Source: Flavobacteriales bacterium (GTDB taxonomy: Bacteria > Bacteroidota > Bacteroidia > Flavobacteriales_F > PHOS-HE28). Taken from it: a stretch of 64,000 nucleotides of DNA. Made by a program: the position numbers and the translations under genes. The stretch covers positions 248,001 to 312,000 of the forward strand of contig JADJCX010000001.1 in the NCBI GenBank assembly GCA_016703005.1. Reading direction: 5' to 3'. Shown here piece after piece: positions 39,683 through 51,248 of the stretch (positions are counted from its first letter, which is position 1; every line of letters begins with the position of its first letter). Under the pieces are notes generated by a model, which saw nothing but the letters and a program-made list of their open reading frames with translations, did not search any database and had not been told where the DNA came from.

Positions 39683-41155
39683 TCAGATACCCAAGCCGTA
39701 GTACGCTTTTACGCCGTTAGGATAAACGCCTTCGATCAACACACCGCCTCTTTTTTGATCGAGGATCCTGGCGATGTCCTCCGGTGTCCTTACGGGTTGC
39801 TGGTCAATACGGGTAATGATGAAGCCTTCCCGGATGCCGCTGCTGCGTAAGCGACCACCGTTGATGGAAGTCACCTTCACTCCGTTTGCGATCTTCAGGG
39901 CCCTCAATTCATCAGCACTGGCGGATTCGACCTCCGCACCGAGCATTGATCCCGCGGAGTTTTCCGGTGCGACGGCTTTCACGGCGGCGACCTTCGTGGT
40001 GCCATCCTTGCCACGGAGCTTGACCTCCAACGTACGTTCCGAACCGTCGCGCCAGATGGAAACTGCCACGCTGTTCCCCGGTCTGAATTTGCCTACTTGT
40101 TCTTGCAGAGCCGGGACATTATCCACCGTCATGCTACCGACCTTCAGTATCACATCGCCTTCTTGGATGCCGCTGGCGGCGGCGGCGCCGTCTTCCGTCA
40201 GGCCCTTCACATAGACCCCTCTTATGCGGTCAAGGCCTACTTCTTTCGCGATCGTTTGGTCCATATCGGATATGCTGACGCCGATGTATGCGCGCTGAAC
40301 GCTGCCGAATTCCAGTAGGTCACCCGTCACTTTTTTCGCAATGTTCACCGGTACCGCGAAGCTGTAGCCCGCGTAAGTGCCCGTTTGGCTGGCGATGGCC
40401 GTGTTGATCCCGATCAGCTCACCAGCAGCATTCACCAGCGCGCCGCCGCTGTTACCCGGGTTCACAGCCGCGTCAGTTTGTATGAAACTCTCTATCGGGA
40501 AGATCTCGCGCGTATCGTCACGTTGCAGGAGATTGATGCTACGCGCCTTCGCACTTACGATCCCTGCGGTTACCGTACTGGTGAGGTTGAACGGATTGCC
40601 CACCGCCAACACCCACTCACCCACGCGCACGTCGTCGCTGTTGCCGTATGCCATGTAGGGGAGTTCGGTGGCATCAACTTTCAGCAAGGCGATATCGGTA
40701 CTAGGGTCGCGACCGATGACCCGTGCCTCCAACATGCGCTTGTCGTTCAGGTGTATAGAGATCTTGTCGGCGCCCTCAACAACGTGATTGTTCGTCACGA
40801 TGTAGCCATCGTCGCTGATGATCACACCACTACCTGCACCTTGCCGCGCGTGCTGCTGTTGGGGTGCGCGATAGCCCCAGAAGAACTCTTGAAGCGGATC
40901 GCGTTGGGTGATCATGGTTTCCGTGGTTACGTGCACGACGGCATTCACAGTACGTTCCGCGGCCTCAGTGAAGTCGGGAACCACGATGGACGCGCCGCCT
41001 GATCCCGGTAGGCTCACATAGTTCACCGGTGCGGTCCGGCCAAGGGTTTCCGATATGTGGGAAGTCCCAACGAACTGGCCATGTATCCACAAGGCGAGCA
41101 GCCCGCCGCCCAATGCCATACCAAAGTATCCGATCGCTCTTTTCATGGTGTTCAT
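39683..41155 (-). CDS. DegP/DegQ-type periplasmic serine protease
   Basis: Periplasmic trypsin-like protease/chaperone of the HtrA family, 490 residues from the ATG complementary to 41153-41155. An N-terminal membrane anchor or signal ([20 protein letters not shown]) is followed by the protease domain with the triad His124 (TNNHVVEG), Asp154 ([10 protein letters not shown]) and Ser236 ([10 protein letters not shown]). Two PDZ domains follow: one at about 290-390 ([29 protein letters not shown]) and one near the C-terminus ([20 protein letters not shown]). All catalytic residues are present, so the enzyme should be active in envelope quality control. It is divergent from dapF across 165 bases. 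Confidence 0.92.
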   Translation of the reverse strand: MNTMKRAIGYFGMALGGGLLALWIHGQFVGTSHISETLGRTAPVNYVSLPGSGGASIVVPDFTEAAERTVNAVVHVTTETMITQRDPLQEFFWGYRAPQQQHARQGAGSGVIISDDGYIVTNNHVVEGADKISIHLNDKRMLEARVIGRDPSTDIALLKVDATELPYMAYGNSDDVRVGEWVLAVGNPFNLTSTVTAGIVSAKARSINLLQRDDTREIFPIESFIQTDAAVNPGNSGGALVNAAGELIGINTAIASQTGTYAGYSFAVPVNIAKKVTGDLLEFGSVQRAYIGVSISDMDQTIAKEVGLDRIRGVYVKGLTEDGAAAASGIQEGDVILKVGSMTVDNVPALQEQVGKFRPGNSVAVSIWRDGSERTLEVKLRGKDGTTKVAAVKAVAPENSAGSMLGAEVESASADELRALKIANGVKVTSINGGRLRSSGIREGFIITRIDQQPVRTPEDIARILDQKRGGVLIEGVYPNGVKAYYGLGI

Positions 41156-41320
41156 GTTGAAGTGGCGCCGAGCCGTCAAGTGCTGTGCCGACGTTGATCA
41201 AAACAACGTGCGTGTCATGTGTAGCGACTGTATGACGCTGTTAAGATCTGTGATCCATACCCAGTGCGGCTTTGGATGCCGGTGGGTGTATGCGCCGAAG
41301 CAACGGCGATATTTGCCGCA

Positions 41321-42115
41321 ATGGACAAGCAGAACCTCGCGTTCAGCAAATGGGAGGGCACGGGCAATGACTTCATCCTCGTTGACGATCGTATGGAGGT
41401 ATTTCCTATGCATGACATTTCGTTCGTTCGGCATCTGTGCGATCGTCATTTCGGCATTGGCAGTGACGGATTGATCCTGTTGCAGCAGCCGAAAGAGGTC
41501 GGGACACGGTACCACATGGAGTTCTTTAATCCCGACGGCAGCAAGAGCTTCTGCGGTAACGGAAGCCGTTGTGCGTTCGCTTTTCACAGTGCGCTTACCG
41601 CAAGTACGACTGACGCGCGGTTCACAGCGATCGATGGTGTTCATTCAGCCGGATGGAAGGCGGATAACGTGGCCATCGGGATGCGCGCGGTGGATCGGGT
41701 GGAGCGCCTCAACGCGGACACTGACTTCATCCACACGGGATCACCCCATCTGCTGCGTTGGGTTGATGACCCCGAAGCGATCGACATTGTGCCGGCAGCG
41801 CATGCGCATCGTTACGGCGACCGTTTCAAAGCCGAGGGCGTGAACGTGAACTTTCTGCGATGGCAAAACGACCGCGTGGAAATGCGCACCTACGAACGCG
41901 GTGTGGAGGCTGAGACGTTGAGCTGTGGCACCGGTGTTACGGCAGCTGCCTTGAGTGCGATGGCGCGCGGACTTGTCAATGGTACTTGTCCGGTGCGAAC
42001 ACGCGGCGGCGATCTGCGTGTGGAGGCTGTAAAAGTGGGAGAGGGCTATACCGGCATTTCGTTGATCGGCCCGGTGCGTCACGTGTTCACCGGCGAAGTG
42101 CAGTTGCCGTCATGA
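41321..42115 (+). CDS. dapF: Diaminopimelate epimerase
   Basis: Cytoplasmic enzyme converting LL- to meso-diaminopimelate for lysine and peptidoglycan synthesis. The product is 264 residues from ATG 41321 (MDKQNLAFSKWEGTGNDFIL). The two catalytic cysteines are present: Cys78 in FNPDGSKSFCGNGSRC and Cys202 in ETLSCGTGVTAAAL. The substrate-binding block GVNVNFLRW is also seen. A longer in-frame start at 41264 adds 19 residues that do not fit the family. The TGA overlaps the ATG of mltG (ATGA), so the two envelope genes are translationally coupled. Confidence 0.95.
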   Translation: MDKQNLAFSKWEGTGNDFILVDDRMEVFPMHDISFVRHLCDRHFGIGSDGLILLQQPKEVGTRYHMEFFNPDGSKSFCGNGSRCAFAFHSALTASTTDARFTAIDGVHSAGWKADNVAIGMRAVDRVERLNADTDFIHTGSPHLLRWVDDPEAIDIVPAAHAHRYGDRFKAEGVNVNFLRWQNDRVEMRTYERGVEAETLSCGTGVTAAALSAMARGLVNGTCPVRTRGGDLRVEAVKVGEGYTGISLIGPVRHVFTGEVQLPS

Positions 42116-43146
42116 AGCGGTGGAAGGTCCTTTTGTTGGTTCTCGGCCTATTGCTCGCGACTGATGGTGCCGTCGATTGGAAGTTTTGGAAACAGGTTTT
42201 CGGACCCGGTCCTTCGTTCGGTGTGCCGGACAAAGTGCTACTGATCCCAACCGGGGCAGGCCTTGATCAAGTGGTGGATAGTCTCCGTGCCCATGGAATG
42301 ATCACCGATGAATTGGTTTTCCGCAGGGTTGCTGAACGAAAGAAATACAGCCATCGTGTAAAGCCTGGCCGGTACGTCGTTCGGACAGGTACAAGCCTCA
42401 ACGAACTGATCAACAAAATGCGCAGCGGTGAGCAGGACCCAGTGCGTATCACCTTCAATACCATCCACCGATTGCCCGAATTGGCCGGAAAGGTCGCCGG
42501 GTATTTGGAATGCGACTCAGTTGCGATGCTCAGGGTGCTCCTGGATCCCGCCGTTGCCCAGCAATACGGTTTTACACAGGAGGAGTTCATCGGCATGTTC
42601 ATACCTGACACTTACGAGATGTGGTGGACGGAGACGCCGAACGACTTCGTGGCGCGTATGGCGCGCGAGTACAAGAGCTATTGGAACGACGAGCGAAAGG
42701 CAAAAGCAGGGGCTGTCAAGCTCGATCAGAGCGAGGTAAGTGTTCTGGCCAGCATCGTTCAGGCCGAAACCGGTGTGCGCACCGATGCTCCGACCATCGC
42801 CGGTGTCTACCTGAACCGCTTGCGCATTGGCATGCCTCTTCAAGCGGACCCTACGTTGAAGTACGCACTTGGTCTGGATACCGTTAGCCGCGTCCTCAAT
42901 ATCGACAAGCAAATAGAGTCGCCGTACAATACATACCTGCACGCGGGCTTGCCACCGGGCCCCATCAACCTTCCGGAAAAAACCTATTTGGATGCGGTGC
43001 TGAACGCTACGAAGCACGACTACTTGTACTTCTGCGCCAGCGAAACCCTCGACGGTCATAGCAACTTTGCCAAGACCTATGAGCAGCACTTGGTGAACGC
43101 GCGGCGCTATCACCGTGCGCTGAACGAGCGCCGGATCTATCGATAG
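42112..43146 (+). CDS. mltG: Endolytic murein transglycosylase MltG
   Basis: Inner-membrane lytic transglycosylase that cuts nascent peptidoglycan and limits strand length. The product is 344 residues with an N-terminal span (RWKVLLLVLGLLLATDGAV). A LysM-like part (VLLIPTGAGLDQVVDSL) leads into the YceG domain with the catalytic Glu in ASIVQAETGVRTDAPTIAGV, followed by RIGMPLQADPTLKYAL and PYNTYLHAGLPPGPI. All diagnostic motifs are intact. It overlaps dapF by four bases; both act on peptidoglycan supply and remodelling. Confidence 0.95.
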   Translation: MKRWKVLLLVLGLLLATDGAVDWKFWKQVFGPGPSFGVPDKVLLIPTGAGLDQVVDSLRAHGMITDELVFRRVAERKKYSHRVKPGRYVVRTGTSLNELINKMRSGEQDPVRITFNTIHRLPELAGKVAGYLECDSVAMLRVLLDPAVAQQYGFTQEEFIGMFIPDTYEMWWTETPNDFVARMAREYKSYWNDERKAKAGAVKLDQSEVSVLASIVQAETGVRTDAPTIAGVYLNRLRIGMPLQADPTLKYALGLDTVSRVLNIDKQIESPYNTYLHAGLPPGPINLPEKTYLDAVLNATKHDYLYFCASETLDGHSNFAKTYEQHLVNARRYHRALNERRIYR

Positions 43147-43231
43147 TTCGGGTGAACCTTCAGGGGCACGCCTGCGTTGAGGGCGCTTCTATTTTCGCAC
43201 GCTCCTTTTTGGGAGCATTGAAACCGACGAC

Positions 43232-44636
43232 ATGACCAAGATCAAATTCGGCACCGATGGATGGCGTGCCATCATCGCGGACGATTTCACGGTGGACAAC
43301 GTAGCGCGCGTGAGCGTGGCCGTTTCGCAATGGGTGAAGAAGAACTTTCCGAACAACCCGAGCATTGTTGTGGGGCACGATTGCCGTTTCGCCGGGGAAC
43401 TCTTCGCCGACACGTGCACCAAAGTGTTCGTGAGCAACGGCATCAAGGTGCATCTGGCCAAAGGATTCGTCAGTACGCCAATGGTGTCTTTAGGTGCTGT
43501 CCAGTTGAAGGCAAGCGTTGGCGTGATCCTCACCGCCAGTCATAACCCCCCGAGTTATAACGGCTACAAGTTGAAAGGGAGCTATGGAGGTCCGCTCATC
43601 CCGGAGCATGTGCAGGAGATCGAGGATGCCATACCATCAATGCACGGTATGAAACTCGCGGACATCGACTTGAAGAAAGCAGAGGCCGGGGGGCTCATCA
43701 GCGTTGTTGACCTGGAGGGTATGTATGTGCAGCACGTTGAGCAGAACTTCGACCTGGAAGCGATCCGCAAAAGCGGACTCAAGCTCGGCTACGATGCCAT
43801 GTATGGCGCCGGGCAGAATGTGATCCCGCGTATACTGCCGCAAACCACATTGCTGCATTGCGTGAACGACCCTTCGTTCAAGGGGCAGGCGCCGGAACCG
43901 ATCCACAAGAACCTGCTCGAGTTCAGCGAACTGATCGAAGACCGGTATCGATTGCGGCCTTGCCACGGACGGCGACGCGGACCGGATCGGACTATACAAC
44001 AGCAAGGGTGAGTTCGTGGACAGTCACCACATCATCCTGTTGTTGATCCACTACTTGGTGAAGTACAAGAAGTTCACCGGCAAGGTGGTGGTGGCTGTGA
44101 GCACCACACCGAAAGTGGAGAAGATGTGCAAGCACTATGGCCTCGAATACCAAGTGGTCAAGATCGGCTTCAAGTGGATCTGCGGCATCATGATCACCGA
44201 CGATGTGCTGTTGGGCGGGGAGGAGAGCGGTGGCATCGCGATCAAGGGCCATATCCCCGAGCGCGATGGTATCTGGATGGGCCTCACCATTTGGGAGTAC
44301 ATGGCGCGGAGCGGGAAGACCCTGGAGGAGTTGATCCAGGAAGTGTATGCGATCGTTGGTCCCTTCAGCTACGACCGCAGCGACCTGCACATCAGCGAAG
44401 CACTGAAGCAACAAGTGCTGAAGGCGTGCACCGAGAACAAGTACACCAAGTTCGGGGGGCTTGAAGTGCGCCGTTTGGAAACGATCGACGGCTGGAAGTA
44501 CCACTTCGACAACGACCAGTGGTTGATGATCCGTGCCAGCGGCACTGAACCTGTTCTGCGCACCTATGCTGAGAGCAACAGCTTGGAAAATGCGCGGAAG
44601 ATCCTTGCGGCCTGCAAGGAGACCATCGGCGCCTGA
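43232..44636 (+). CDS. Phosphoglucomutase/phosphomannomutase family enzyme (one frame break)
   Basis: Phosphohexomutase interconverting hexose 1- and 6-phosphates, about 468 residues if healed. The start is MTKIKFGTDGWRAIIADDF. The active phosphoserine loop is TASHNPPSYNGYKLKGSYGG. The frame breaks near 43946: the next codons are out of frame, but one missing base restores IDCGLATDGDADRIGLYNSK, the metal-binding loop. The sugar-binding loop GGEESGGIAIKGHIPERDG and the phosphate-binding end IRASGTEPVLRTYAES follow in the second frame. A single-base loss in an otherwise perfect enzyme suggests assembly error. Exact sugar specificity cannot be told. Confidence 0.88.
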
Positions 44637-44641
44637 AGCGT

Positions 44642-47600
44642 CTATTGTTTCAGGAAAGGGGCCTTGTCGACAATGTTCCCGGAACCGTCCACGAGGCTCA
44701 CGGTGTAGTGACCGCTGGGTAGGCCATCGATATCCAGGTTGGACGAAATGGTGTTACCCGCGACAACCGAGGTGCGCACAACGCGGCCCGTTGCATCCAA
44801 TACAGTGATAGTCGCTTCTTCACCGATGGATCCATATGCCAACGTGATCGATCCCTGCGCAGGATTCGGGAAGACGAGCATGCCGGAACCGGTGCGATCT
44901 ATCGCGATGGCATCAGACAGTTCCATGGCACCGTTCAGGTCCACCATCCTCAATCGATAGTATGCCAGCCTTTGTGGCGGCTCCATATCGTCGAACGAAT
45001 AATTGATCGTTTCTTGGCTGTTGCCCGCAGCGTTCACACTTCCAATGCTCGTATAGATGGATCCGTCCGTACTGCGCTGCACATCGAAGTAGGCACTGCT
45101 CGCTTCAGTAGCGGTGGTCCAGTAAAGGCGGTTCGCAGCGCCTTCGACATGTCCGCTGAAGTCCACTAGTTCGATCGGCAGCACACCGATGTCGCCCCAG
45201 CCATTGGCGTAGCCGTAGAACCAGCGACTGAAGCGCTGCCCGTCGATAAGCTTCGCCAACTCGTACTCCACACGCACGCGCCACTTGTACCGTATGTATC
45301 CGGCGTTCTTGTAGATCAATTCCTTGATCTCCGGTGCCGCCACACCGAGGTCGGTCCATACTGCACCACTACCCGTGCTGCCAAGACTGTTCGTGATGGG
45401 GTTGCCGCTGAACGGCTGGCCTTCGAACACCACCTCCCACACGAGCCGTGCGTCTGTGCGTTGTATGGAACTGCGCGTGCGATGCCCGATGCCGAAGAAG
45501 GTCGGGTTACCGTAGTCCTGACTGTTCACCGAAAGCGGGCTCACCAGATCGCTCAGGTATTGTCGGCTTTGTCGTCCGATGCTACGCGCAAGATTCCCGC
45601 GGAACCAATAGCATGTCCCTTCGGTCGCCAGCGTAAGGTTCGCAAAGGGGGCACCAGTGATCACATCGCTGTATCCATCTCCATCAACATCACCCCTCCG
45701 GCTACCGCATATCCCATTTGATAACCGGCCCCGTTCACTTCCAACTGGTCGAATGATCCGATGGACAGGCCGGTGGAACTGCCGCGTACCACGAACACCA
45801 AACCCTCGTCCAGTTGAGCACCGTTCTCGAACGTCGGTGCGCCCACAACGATGTCGGCATAACCGTCTCCGTTCACGTCGCCGCCCTCTGAAACCGCTTT
45901 GCCCACACGGGCGTTCACCACGTTGCGTTGGAAGATCGTTGGGGCGGCTGCGTTCAGGCCCGCTGCCGCTCCGTAGTAAACGAACGCCGCACCTTCATCG
46001 GCTTGCCCGCTTTCCCACATGTCAGCACCCACCACCACATCGAAGTACCCATCTCCGTTCACGTCGCCCGCACCGCTGGCGCTCACTCCGAAGTTGGATG
46101 AAGCCAGGTTCGGTTCGAGCAACGTTGCAAAAGGTGTGACAAGTCCGGCCACCGATCCGTGGTAAACGAAGGCCGCGCCTTCATTTGCCTGTCCGTTGCT
46201 GTAGTTGCGGGCAGTAACGATGATGTCGGAATACCCGTCACCGTTCACGTCGCCAGCGGTGTTCACACAGTGCCCGAACAACGTGCCAACGGCGCCCTGA
46301 GTCAACGAAAGCGTGGGCGCCGCAGGAAGGCCTGTCGCTGACCCCATATACAAGGACACTTGAACAATATCCGGCGCACCTACCAACACTTCGCTGTAGC
46401 CATCGGCATTGATATCGCCTGCGGTGCCAACGGAGTAGCCAAGCCCTGAGGCCGCGCCTCCAGTGTATGTGCGCGACGGCACAGCTGACAATCCCGCGGG
46501 GCTTCCCAGGTACACATAGGCTCTTCCGAGGTTGTTGCTCAATGGCGCACCCACGATCACGTCGGCATAGCCGTCACCGTTCACATCGCCAGCAGTTCCA
46601 ACGCTGAAGCCGAACTGTGCGCTCCCGATGTTCGCCTCCAATGTGAGAGCCGGAACCATGCTCAAGCCGGCGGCAGATCCCATGTGCACATACACCAATC
46701 CTTCACCGGCTTGGCCATTGTCAGCTTGTGGTGCGCCTATCAATGCATCGGCATAACCATCGCCGTTGACGTCGCCGGCTTGTGCCACACTCCAGCCGAG
46801 TTCCGCATTCATAGCGCCACCTGCGCGGGTCCCGCTCGCGGTCGGATTCACGTTATAGGGACCACCATGATATATCGCGGCGGCACCACTGGTGCCGTAG
46901 ATCCGCGCGCCCAGGATCATGTCGCTGTAACCATCGCCATTCACGTCACCTGCTATGTACACGCTCTCGCCGAAGTTGGCCCCGGCGTTGTCCAACTGGA
47001 AGGTCATGTTGGCAGTTGCGCTGATCCCCGTGGGGCTGCCGAAGTAGAGATACACGAGTCCTTCATCCACCTGCCCGCTCTCGCTCAACGGTGCACCTAC
47101 AAGAAGATCCGCATAACCATCGCCGTTCATGTCGCCCGCGGTGCTCACAGCGCGGCCCAACCAACCGGTCGTTATGTTGTTCTGCAGCACCACGGCAGCC
47201 ACCGTGTTGAGCCCCGCGGCCGCCCCGTGGAAAACCCAAACGGTGCCCTCTTGGGCTTGGCCGCCGATGTTGTCGTAATAAGCACCAACAGCCACATCGC
47301 TGTACCCGTCTCCGTTAAGGTCTCCAGCGCACGTCACGCTCCAGCCGAAGGAACCATCGAGCAGGGTGCTCCCGAAAAGTTGTTGATCGAAGATGGGATT
47401 GATGGCCGCGCCCAAGGCTGCGGCACTGCCCCAATAGATGAACGCTGTTCCGGCATCTGCGTTCACGTTGAACCAGTCGGGAGCGCCAATGATCACATCG
47501 CTGTAGCCATCCCCGTTCACATCGCCGCAACCGGCAATGCTGCGGCCGAAGTGTGCGAAACCAACGTTCCGTTCCAAGCGATGAACAGCAACCGGATTGA

Positions 47601-48840
47601 CACCTCCGGCGGTGCCCAAATAGATGAATACCACCCCCTCTTGGCCACTGCCGTAATCGGCCAAATAGGCGCCGACCATAAGATCACTGTAGCCATCGTT
47701 ATTGATGTCCCCTGCGCATGCAACGTTGCTTCCGAAGTTGTCACTCACATGGTTGGGTTGCAGAATGACAGCCGGCACCGCCGATATTCCTGTTGCTGAT
47801 CCATGGTACACGAATGCTCCGCCTTCATTGTTTTCGGCAGCGCTACTTTCCCAAGTGCGGGCACCAACGATCAGGTCGCTGAAACCGTCATTGTTCACAT
47901 CGCCTGCGGTGCTGACCGAGCAGCCGAACTGCGCCCCGATCCGATCGCTCTGGAGCACAATGCTCGCCGCAGCGCCGATCCCGTTCACCGTGCCGTAATA
48001 GATGTACGCCGCACCTTCATTGGCTTGGCCAAGCGTGGTTTGCCACGCACCGATCACCACGTCGCTGTAACCATCGCCATTGAGGTCGCCCGCCGTGGCC
48101 ACGCTGATCCCGAATTCCTGGGTGGATACGGGGCCGGTGAGCAATCGGTTCGGTGTTGAGCTGATGGGATCGATGGTGATGGGGTAGCGGGCGTCCGCAT
48201 CGTTCACCACGATGGCCAGTATGTCGCCATCGAGTTCGAGGGCGGCAGCAAGCGTGTCGCCATCGGCATCCCAAACCAACAGTTCATCGTAGGTGGCACA
48301 GGCTTGCCCGTCAGCGGAGATGAACACGACGCGGTCGCTCCCTGCGAGCAGCATTTGCAGGTTCGTGGTAATGCGCTGCTCAACGCGAAGGACGCCGTTA
48401 CCTGTCGGTGCGTGCTGCACGATGAAATTCTGTCTTAGACCTTGTACACCATGTTGGTAGTGAGCGGTCAGCGAAGGGGATCTCCAGAACGCTTCGGAAC
48501 GCTTGTGGCTAATGCTCCGTGGCAACCAGCGGGTGAGACTTGCGCTGTTGCGTCCGTGTCCGAGCACCTCGAAGCCGATGTGCCAGCCTTTCGACCCGTC
48601 CACCGGCTCTAGGCTGAAACCGGTCCGTTCAACCGTCGTCTCCATCCCTTGAAAGGGGTTGGAGGCGAGCAGTACATCCTCCGCCTCCGACGGCTGGAAG
48701 TTCAGTTGCTCAACGTCCAATTTGGTCTTGCTTGCCGTCGAGTCAGGCACAACAGGGGCAGTTGTGCTTTCCTGTGCAGCCGAACGGCCCAGCACAAGCA
48801 ACATGGCAATGAGGAAATTCAGGGTGTAGCGTATCCTCAT
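44642..48840 (-). CDS. Giant FG-GAP repeat surface protein with T9SS tail (one frame break)
   Basis: Exported protein of about 1400 residues, read leftward from the ATG at 48840 (MRIRYTLNFLIAMLLVLGRS). A beta-rich N-terminal 200 residues (TGFSLEPVDGSKGWHIGFEV) precede at least twelve integrin-like FG-GAP repeats, each with a calcium loop (AGDLNGDGYSDVVIGA, AGDVNNDGFSDLIVGA, AGDVNGDGYADALIGAP) and a YxYxGSxxG strand. At about 45680 the frame shifts from GYAVAGG to VDGDGYSDVITGAPF. A domain with RYKWRVRVEYELAKLI follows, then LPIELVDFSGHVEG, and a T9SS sorting domain (LVFPNPAQGSITLAYG, VLDATGRVVRTSVV, LPSGHYTVSLV). It is likely an adhesin-like or calcium-binding surface protein. It is convergent with the phosphomutase gene. 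Confidence 0.8.
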
Positions 48841-48982
48841 CCGTAAGCCGTGGAGCGTAGGCTGTAAAAAGGCCGCCGAAAGTACGCCCCGTTCACCCCC
48901 AAGGTCAATGTGTTGCGGCCAAGACGGCCGCTACCTTGGGCCGGTTGCCGATATCAGCGGCACATGGTGATACGGGGTTCAT

Positions 48983-49885
48983 ATGCGCTTGACTTTCCGG
49001 CGAATAGCATGGCTTGTCGTTGTTCTTGGACCCTTCGTCGTTCAGGCACAACCGGATTCGCTGGAAACCGGTCCGCGCGCTGGCCGTGTGGCGCTGGTAT
49101 CAGGTGCTTGTACGGGGATCACAGCCGGTGCTTGGGTGGCACTGGACCAGGCTTGGTATGATGGCTATGAGCGCATCGGGTTGCACAGCTTCAATGACGG
49201 TGGGGAATGGCTCGGCATGGATAAGGCAGGGCACATGTGGAGTGCATACAGCGGAGGGCGGTGGGGGCATGCCATGTTGCGTTGGAGCGGTGTGGACGAG
49301 CGCCGATCGACCCTGCTCGGTGGCTCAATGGGTTTTGTATTCCTCACAGGGGTTGAGATGCTGGACGGCTATAGCTCTGGTTGGGGGTTCAGTTGGTGGG
49401 ACATGGCTGCCAACACTGCCGGCGCCGGGTTGTTCATTGGCCAGCAGTTGGGCTGGAAGGAGCAGCGGATCATGATGAAACTATCGGCACACCATACGCC
49501 GTTCGCCGCTGAACGACCTACGCTCTTGGGCACGGGTGGTGCCGAGCGTTTGCTGAAGGATTACAACGGCCAAACCATCTGGCTCAGCAGCAACCTACAC
49601 GCTTTCGGGGTCGGTGGCGAGCGCTTTCCCAAATGGTTGAATGTGGCAATTGGCTACGGAGCGGAGAACATGGTGGGTGGTGAACCGAACGCCCGCGAAG
49701 AGACCGATGCGTATGGACCGCGCTATGCACAAGTCCTCCTTTCGGTGGACGTGGACCTTACACGTATCCGTTCCAAGTCCTCAGTGGTGCGCACGTTGTT
49801 GTTCCTTGCCAACAGCATCAAGATCCCGGCACCAACACTTGAGTTCCGTGGGGATCGTGTCCTCGTTCACGGCTTCTATTTCTGA
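48983..49885 (+). CDS. DUF2279 family exported protein (YfiM-like)
   Basis: Exported or outer-membrane-associated protein of 300 residues with signal peptide MRLTFRRIAWLVVVLGPFVVQAQ. The DUF2279 signature is clear: FNDGGEWLGMDKAGHMWSAY followed by a long run of hydrophobic helices (MGFVFLTGVEMLDGYSSGWG, SWWDMAANTAGAGLFIGQQL). The second half holds AIGYGAENMVGG and a C-terminal PAPTLEFRGDRVLVHGFYF, both common in Bacteroidota members. Function is unknown; the family is often annotated as an outer-membrane lipoprotein. It ends three bases from the convergent NUDIX gene. Confidence 0.8.
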   Translation: MRLTFRRIAWLVVVLGPFVVQAQPDSLETGPRAGRVALVSGACTGITAGAWVALDQAWYDGYERIGLHSFNDGGEWLGMDKAGHMWSAYSGGRWGHAMLRWSGVDERRSTLLGGSMGFVFLTGVEMLDGYSSGWGFSWWDMAANTAGAGLFIGQQLGWKEQRIMMKLSAHHTPFAAERPTLLGTGGAERLLKDYNGQTIWLSSNLHAFGVGGERFPKWLNVAIGYGAENMVGGEPNAREETDAYGPRYAQVLLSVDVDLTRIRSKSSVVRTLLFLANSIKIPAPTLEFRGDRVLVHGFYF

Positions 49886-49888
49886 GCC

Positions 49889-50449
49889 TCACCTGGGCAA
49901 CGTGCCGTCCAGGATCATCAGCTTCACCTTCATCACCGCCGCAACCGTTAGGCTGTCCAGGATCTCGCCGCGTTGAACACGCTCATACAGTTCGCTGAAC
50001 GTGATCTTCTTCAATGCGAGTTCTTCGTTGTGGTCTGGTTCGGGTTCATGGAAGGTGAGGCCACGGGCCACGTACAATATGGCGTGCTCGTCGCTCGCAC
50101 TGTTGCTCAGGTCCATGCGCAGGATCTCGGTCCAACGCTCCGCTACGATGCCGGCTTCCTCCCGTAGTTCGCGTTTGGCACCTTCCAGCGGTACCACGTT
50201 GCGCGGGCTTCCGCCCTCGGGGATCTCCCAACCGTACGTGCGCGTGGGGTACCTGTATTGGCCGACGATCCACGTGTTCATTTCATCATCCAGTGCCACC
50301 ACGCCAACGGCCAATGCTTTGAAGTGAACGACGCTGTACGTGCCCGGCTTGCCGCCCGGGTCGATGATGTCGTGCTTGCTCACCGCGATCCATGGCGATG
50401 AATAGACTTCCTCTTCATTCAGTTTCGTCCACGGTCCCAGTTTCTCCAT
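49889..50449 (-). CDS. NUDIX hydrolase, ADP-ribose pyrophosphatase-like
   Basis: Cytoplasmic pyrophosphohydrolase of 186 residues from the ATG complementary to 50447-50449. The Nudix box reads GGSPRNVVPLEGAKRELREE followed by AGIV, matching GX5EX7REUXEEXGU in spacing and key residues. The preceding strand QYRYPTRTYGWEIPEGG is typical of ADP-ribose/ADP-sugar pyrophosphatases (NudF group). Substrate is inferred from this similarity. Confidence 0.88.
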   Translation of the reverse strand: MEKLGPWTKLNEEEVYSSPWIAVSKHDIIDPGGKPGTYSVVHFKALAVGVVALDDEMNTWIVGQYRYPTRTYGWEIPEGGSPRNVVPLEGAKRELREEAGIVAERWTEILRMDLSNSASDEHAILYVARGLTFHEPEPDHNEELALKKITFSELYERVQRGEILDSLTVAAVMKVKLMILDGTLPR

Positions 50450-50476
50450 GTGGCAAATGTGCAGTGGGGAGGCGCC

Positions 50477-51242
50477 TCAGCGTTGCGTTGTGCCGAGTTT
50501 GAATACGATGCTCACTTCCTGCACACTGCGCACGCGCTTGCCCTTGCGCATGCCGGGTGTCCAGCGGATGGTGCGGATCAGCCGACGTGCTTCGTCGGTG
50601 CAACCACCACCAACACCGTGTATGGCGCGCACGTTGCCGATGTTGCCGCTGGCTTCGATGGTGAATTCCAGATGTACAGTGCCTTCAATACTGCGCGCGA
50701 AAGCATCGGACGGGTACTTCATCCGTTCGCCCAAGTAGGTCGGTAGGCCGCGCATGCCACCGATGATCCATGGGTTGCGGCAGGCTGTCCAGTTCCTTCG
50801 CGCCGTAAAGAACACCTGAGCTATCGGCGTTGGTGATCACAGGACGTGGAAGGGTCCGCTTCTTCTCCTGGCGCGTATATTTCTTCGCATCGAACGTGAT
50901 GCGTAGATGGTATTCGGTGGTGCGCGGTTCTCCATCGAAGGTGGCCGGGAGCCAACGCACCAAGTTCCCTATGCGCAGTGCCTCCGCATCGCAAGCAGGG
51001 TTAAGCGATTGCCAGATCCGCATGCCACTGGTGCGGCCATCGGCGTTCACGGTGAAGATGAGGTTCACGGGCCCGGATATTCCTTGGGCCAGTTCGGAAG
51101 CGGGGTAGATCAGTTCGTCAGCGATGAACTGTTCCAGATCGGCCTTGCCGCCGTAGGGTTCCGGATCCACGGCTTGGGCGAGCAGCGCGTTGACGGAAAC
51201 AAGGAGTACTGGCAGCAATAGGCAACGGAAGAGCGTTCGCAT
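50477..51242 (-). CDS. TonB-like periplasmic protein with two TonB C-terminal domains (one frame break)
   Basis: Exported protein read leftward from the ATG complementary to 51240-51242 (MRTLFRCLLLPVLLVSVNAL). Two TonB-C-like units are seen: LIYPASELAQGISGPVNLIF, FTVNADGRTSG, ALRIGNLVRWLPATFDGEPR; then, after a frame break near 50777, LPTYLGERMKYPSDAFARSI, LEFTIEASGNIGNVRAIHG, ARRLIRTIRWTPGMRKGKRV. One extra base near 50777 separates the two frames (GAKELDSLPQP / IIGGMRG). The usual N-terminal membrane anchor with a Pro-rich linker is missing, so it is a soluble or signal-peptide TonB relative rather than a classical energy transducer. It is divergent from the Smr gene with only 18 bases between start codons. 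Confidence 0.75.
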
Positions 51243-51248
51243 GGGGCC

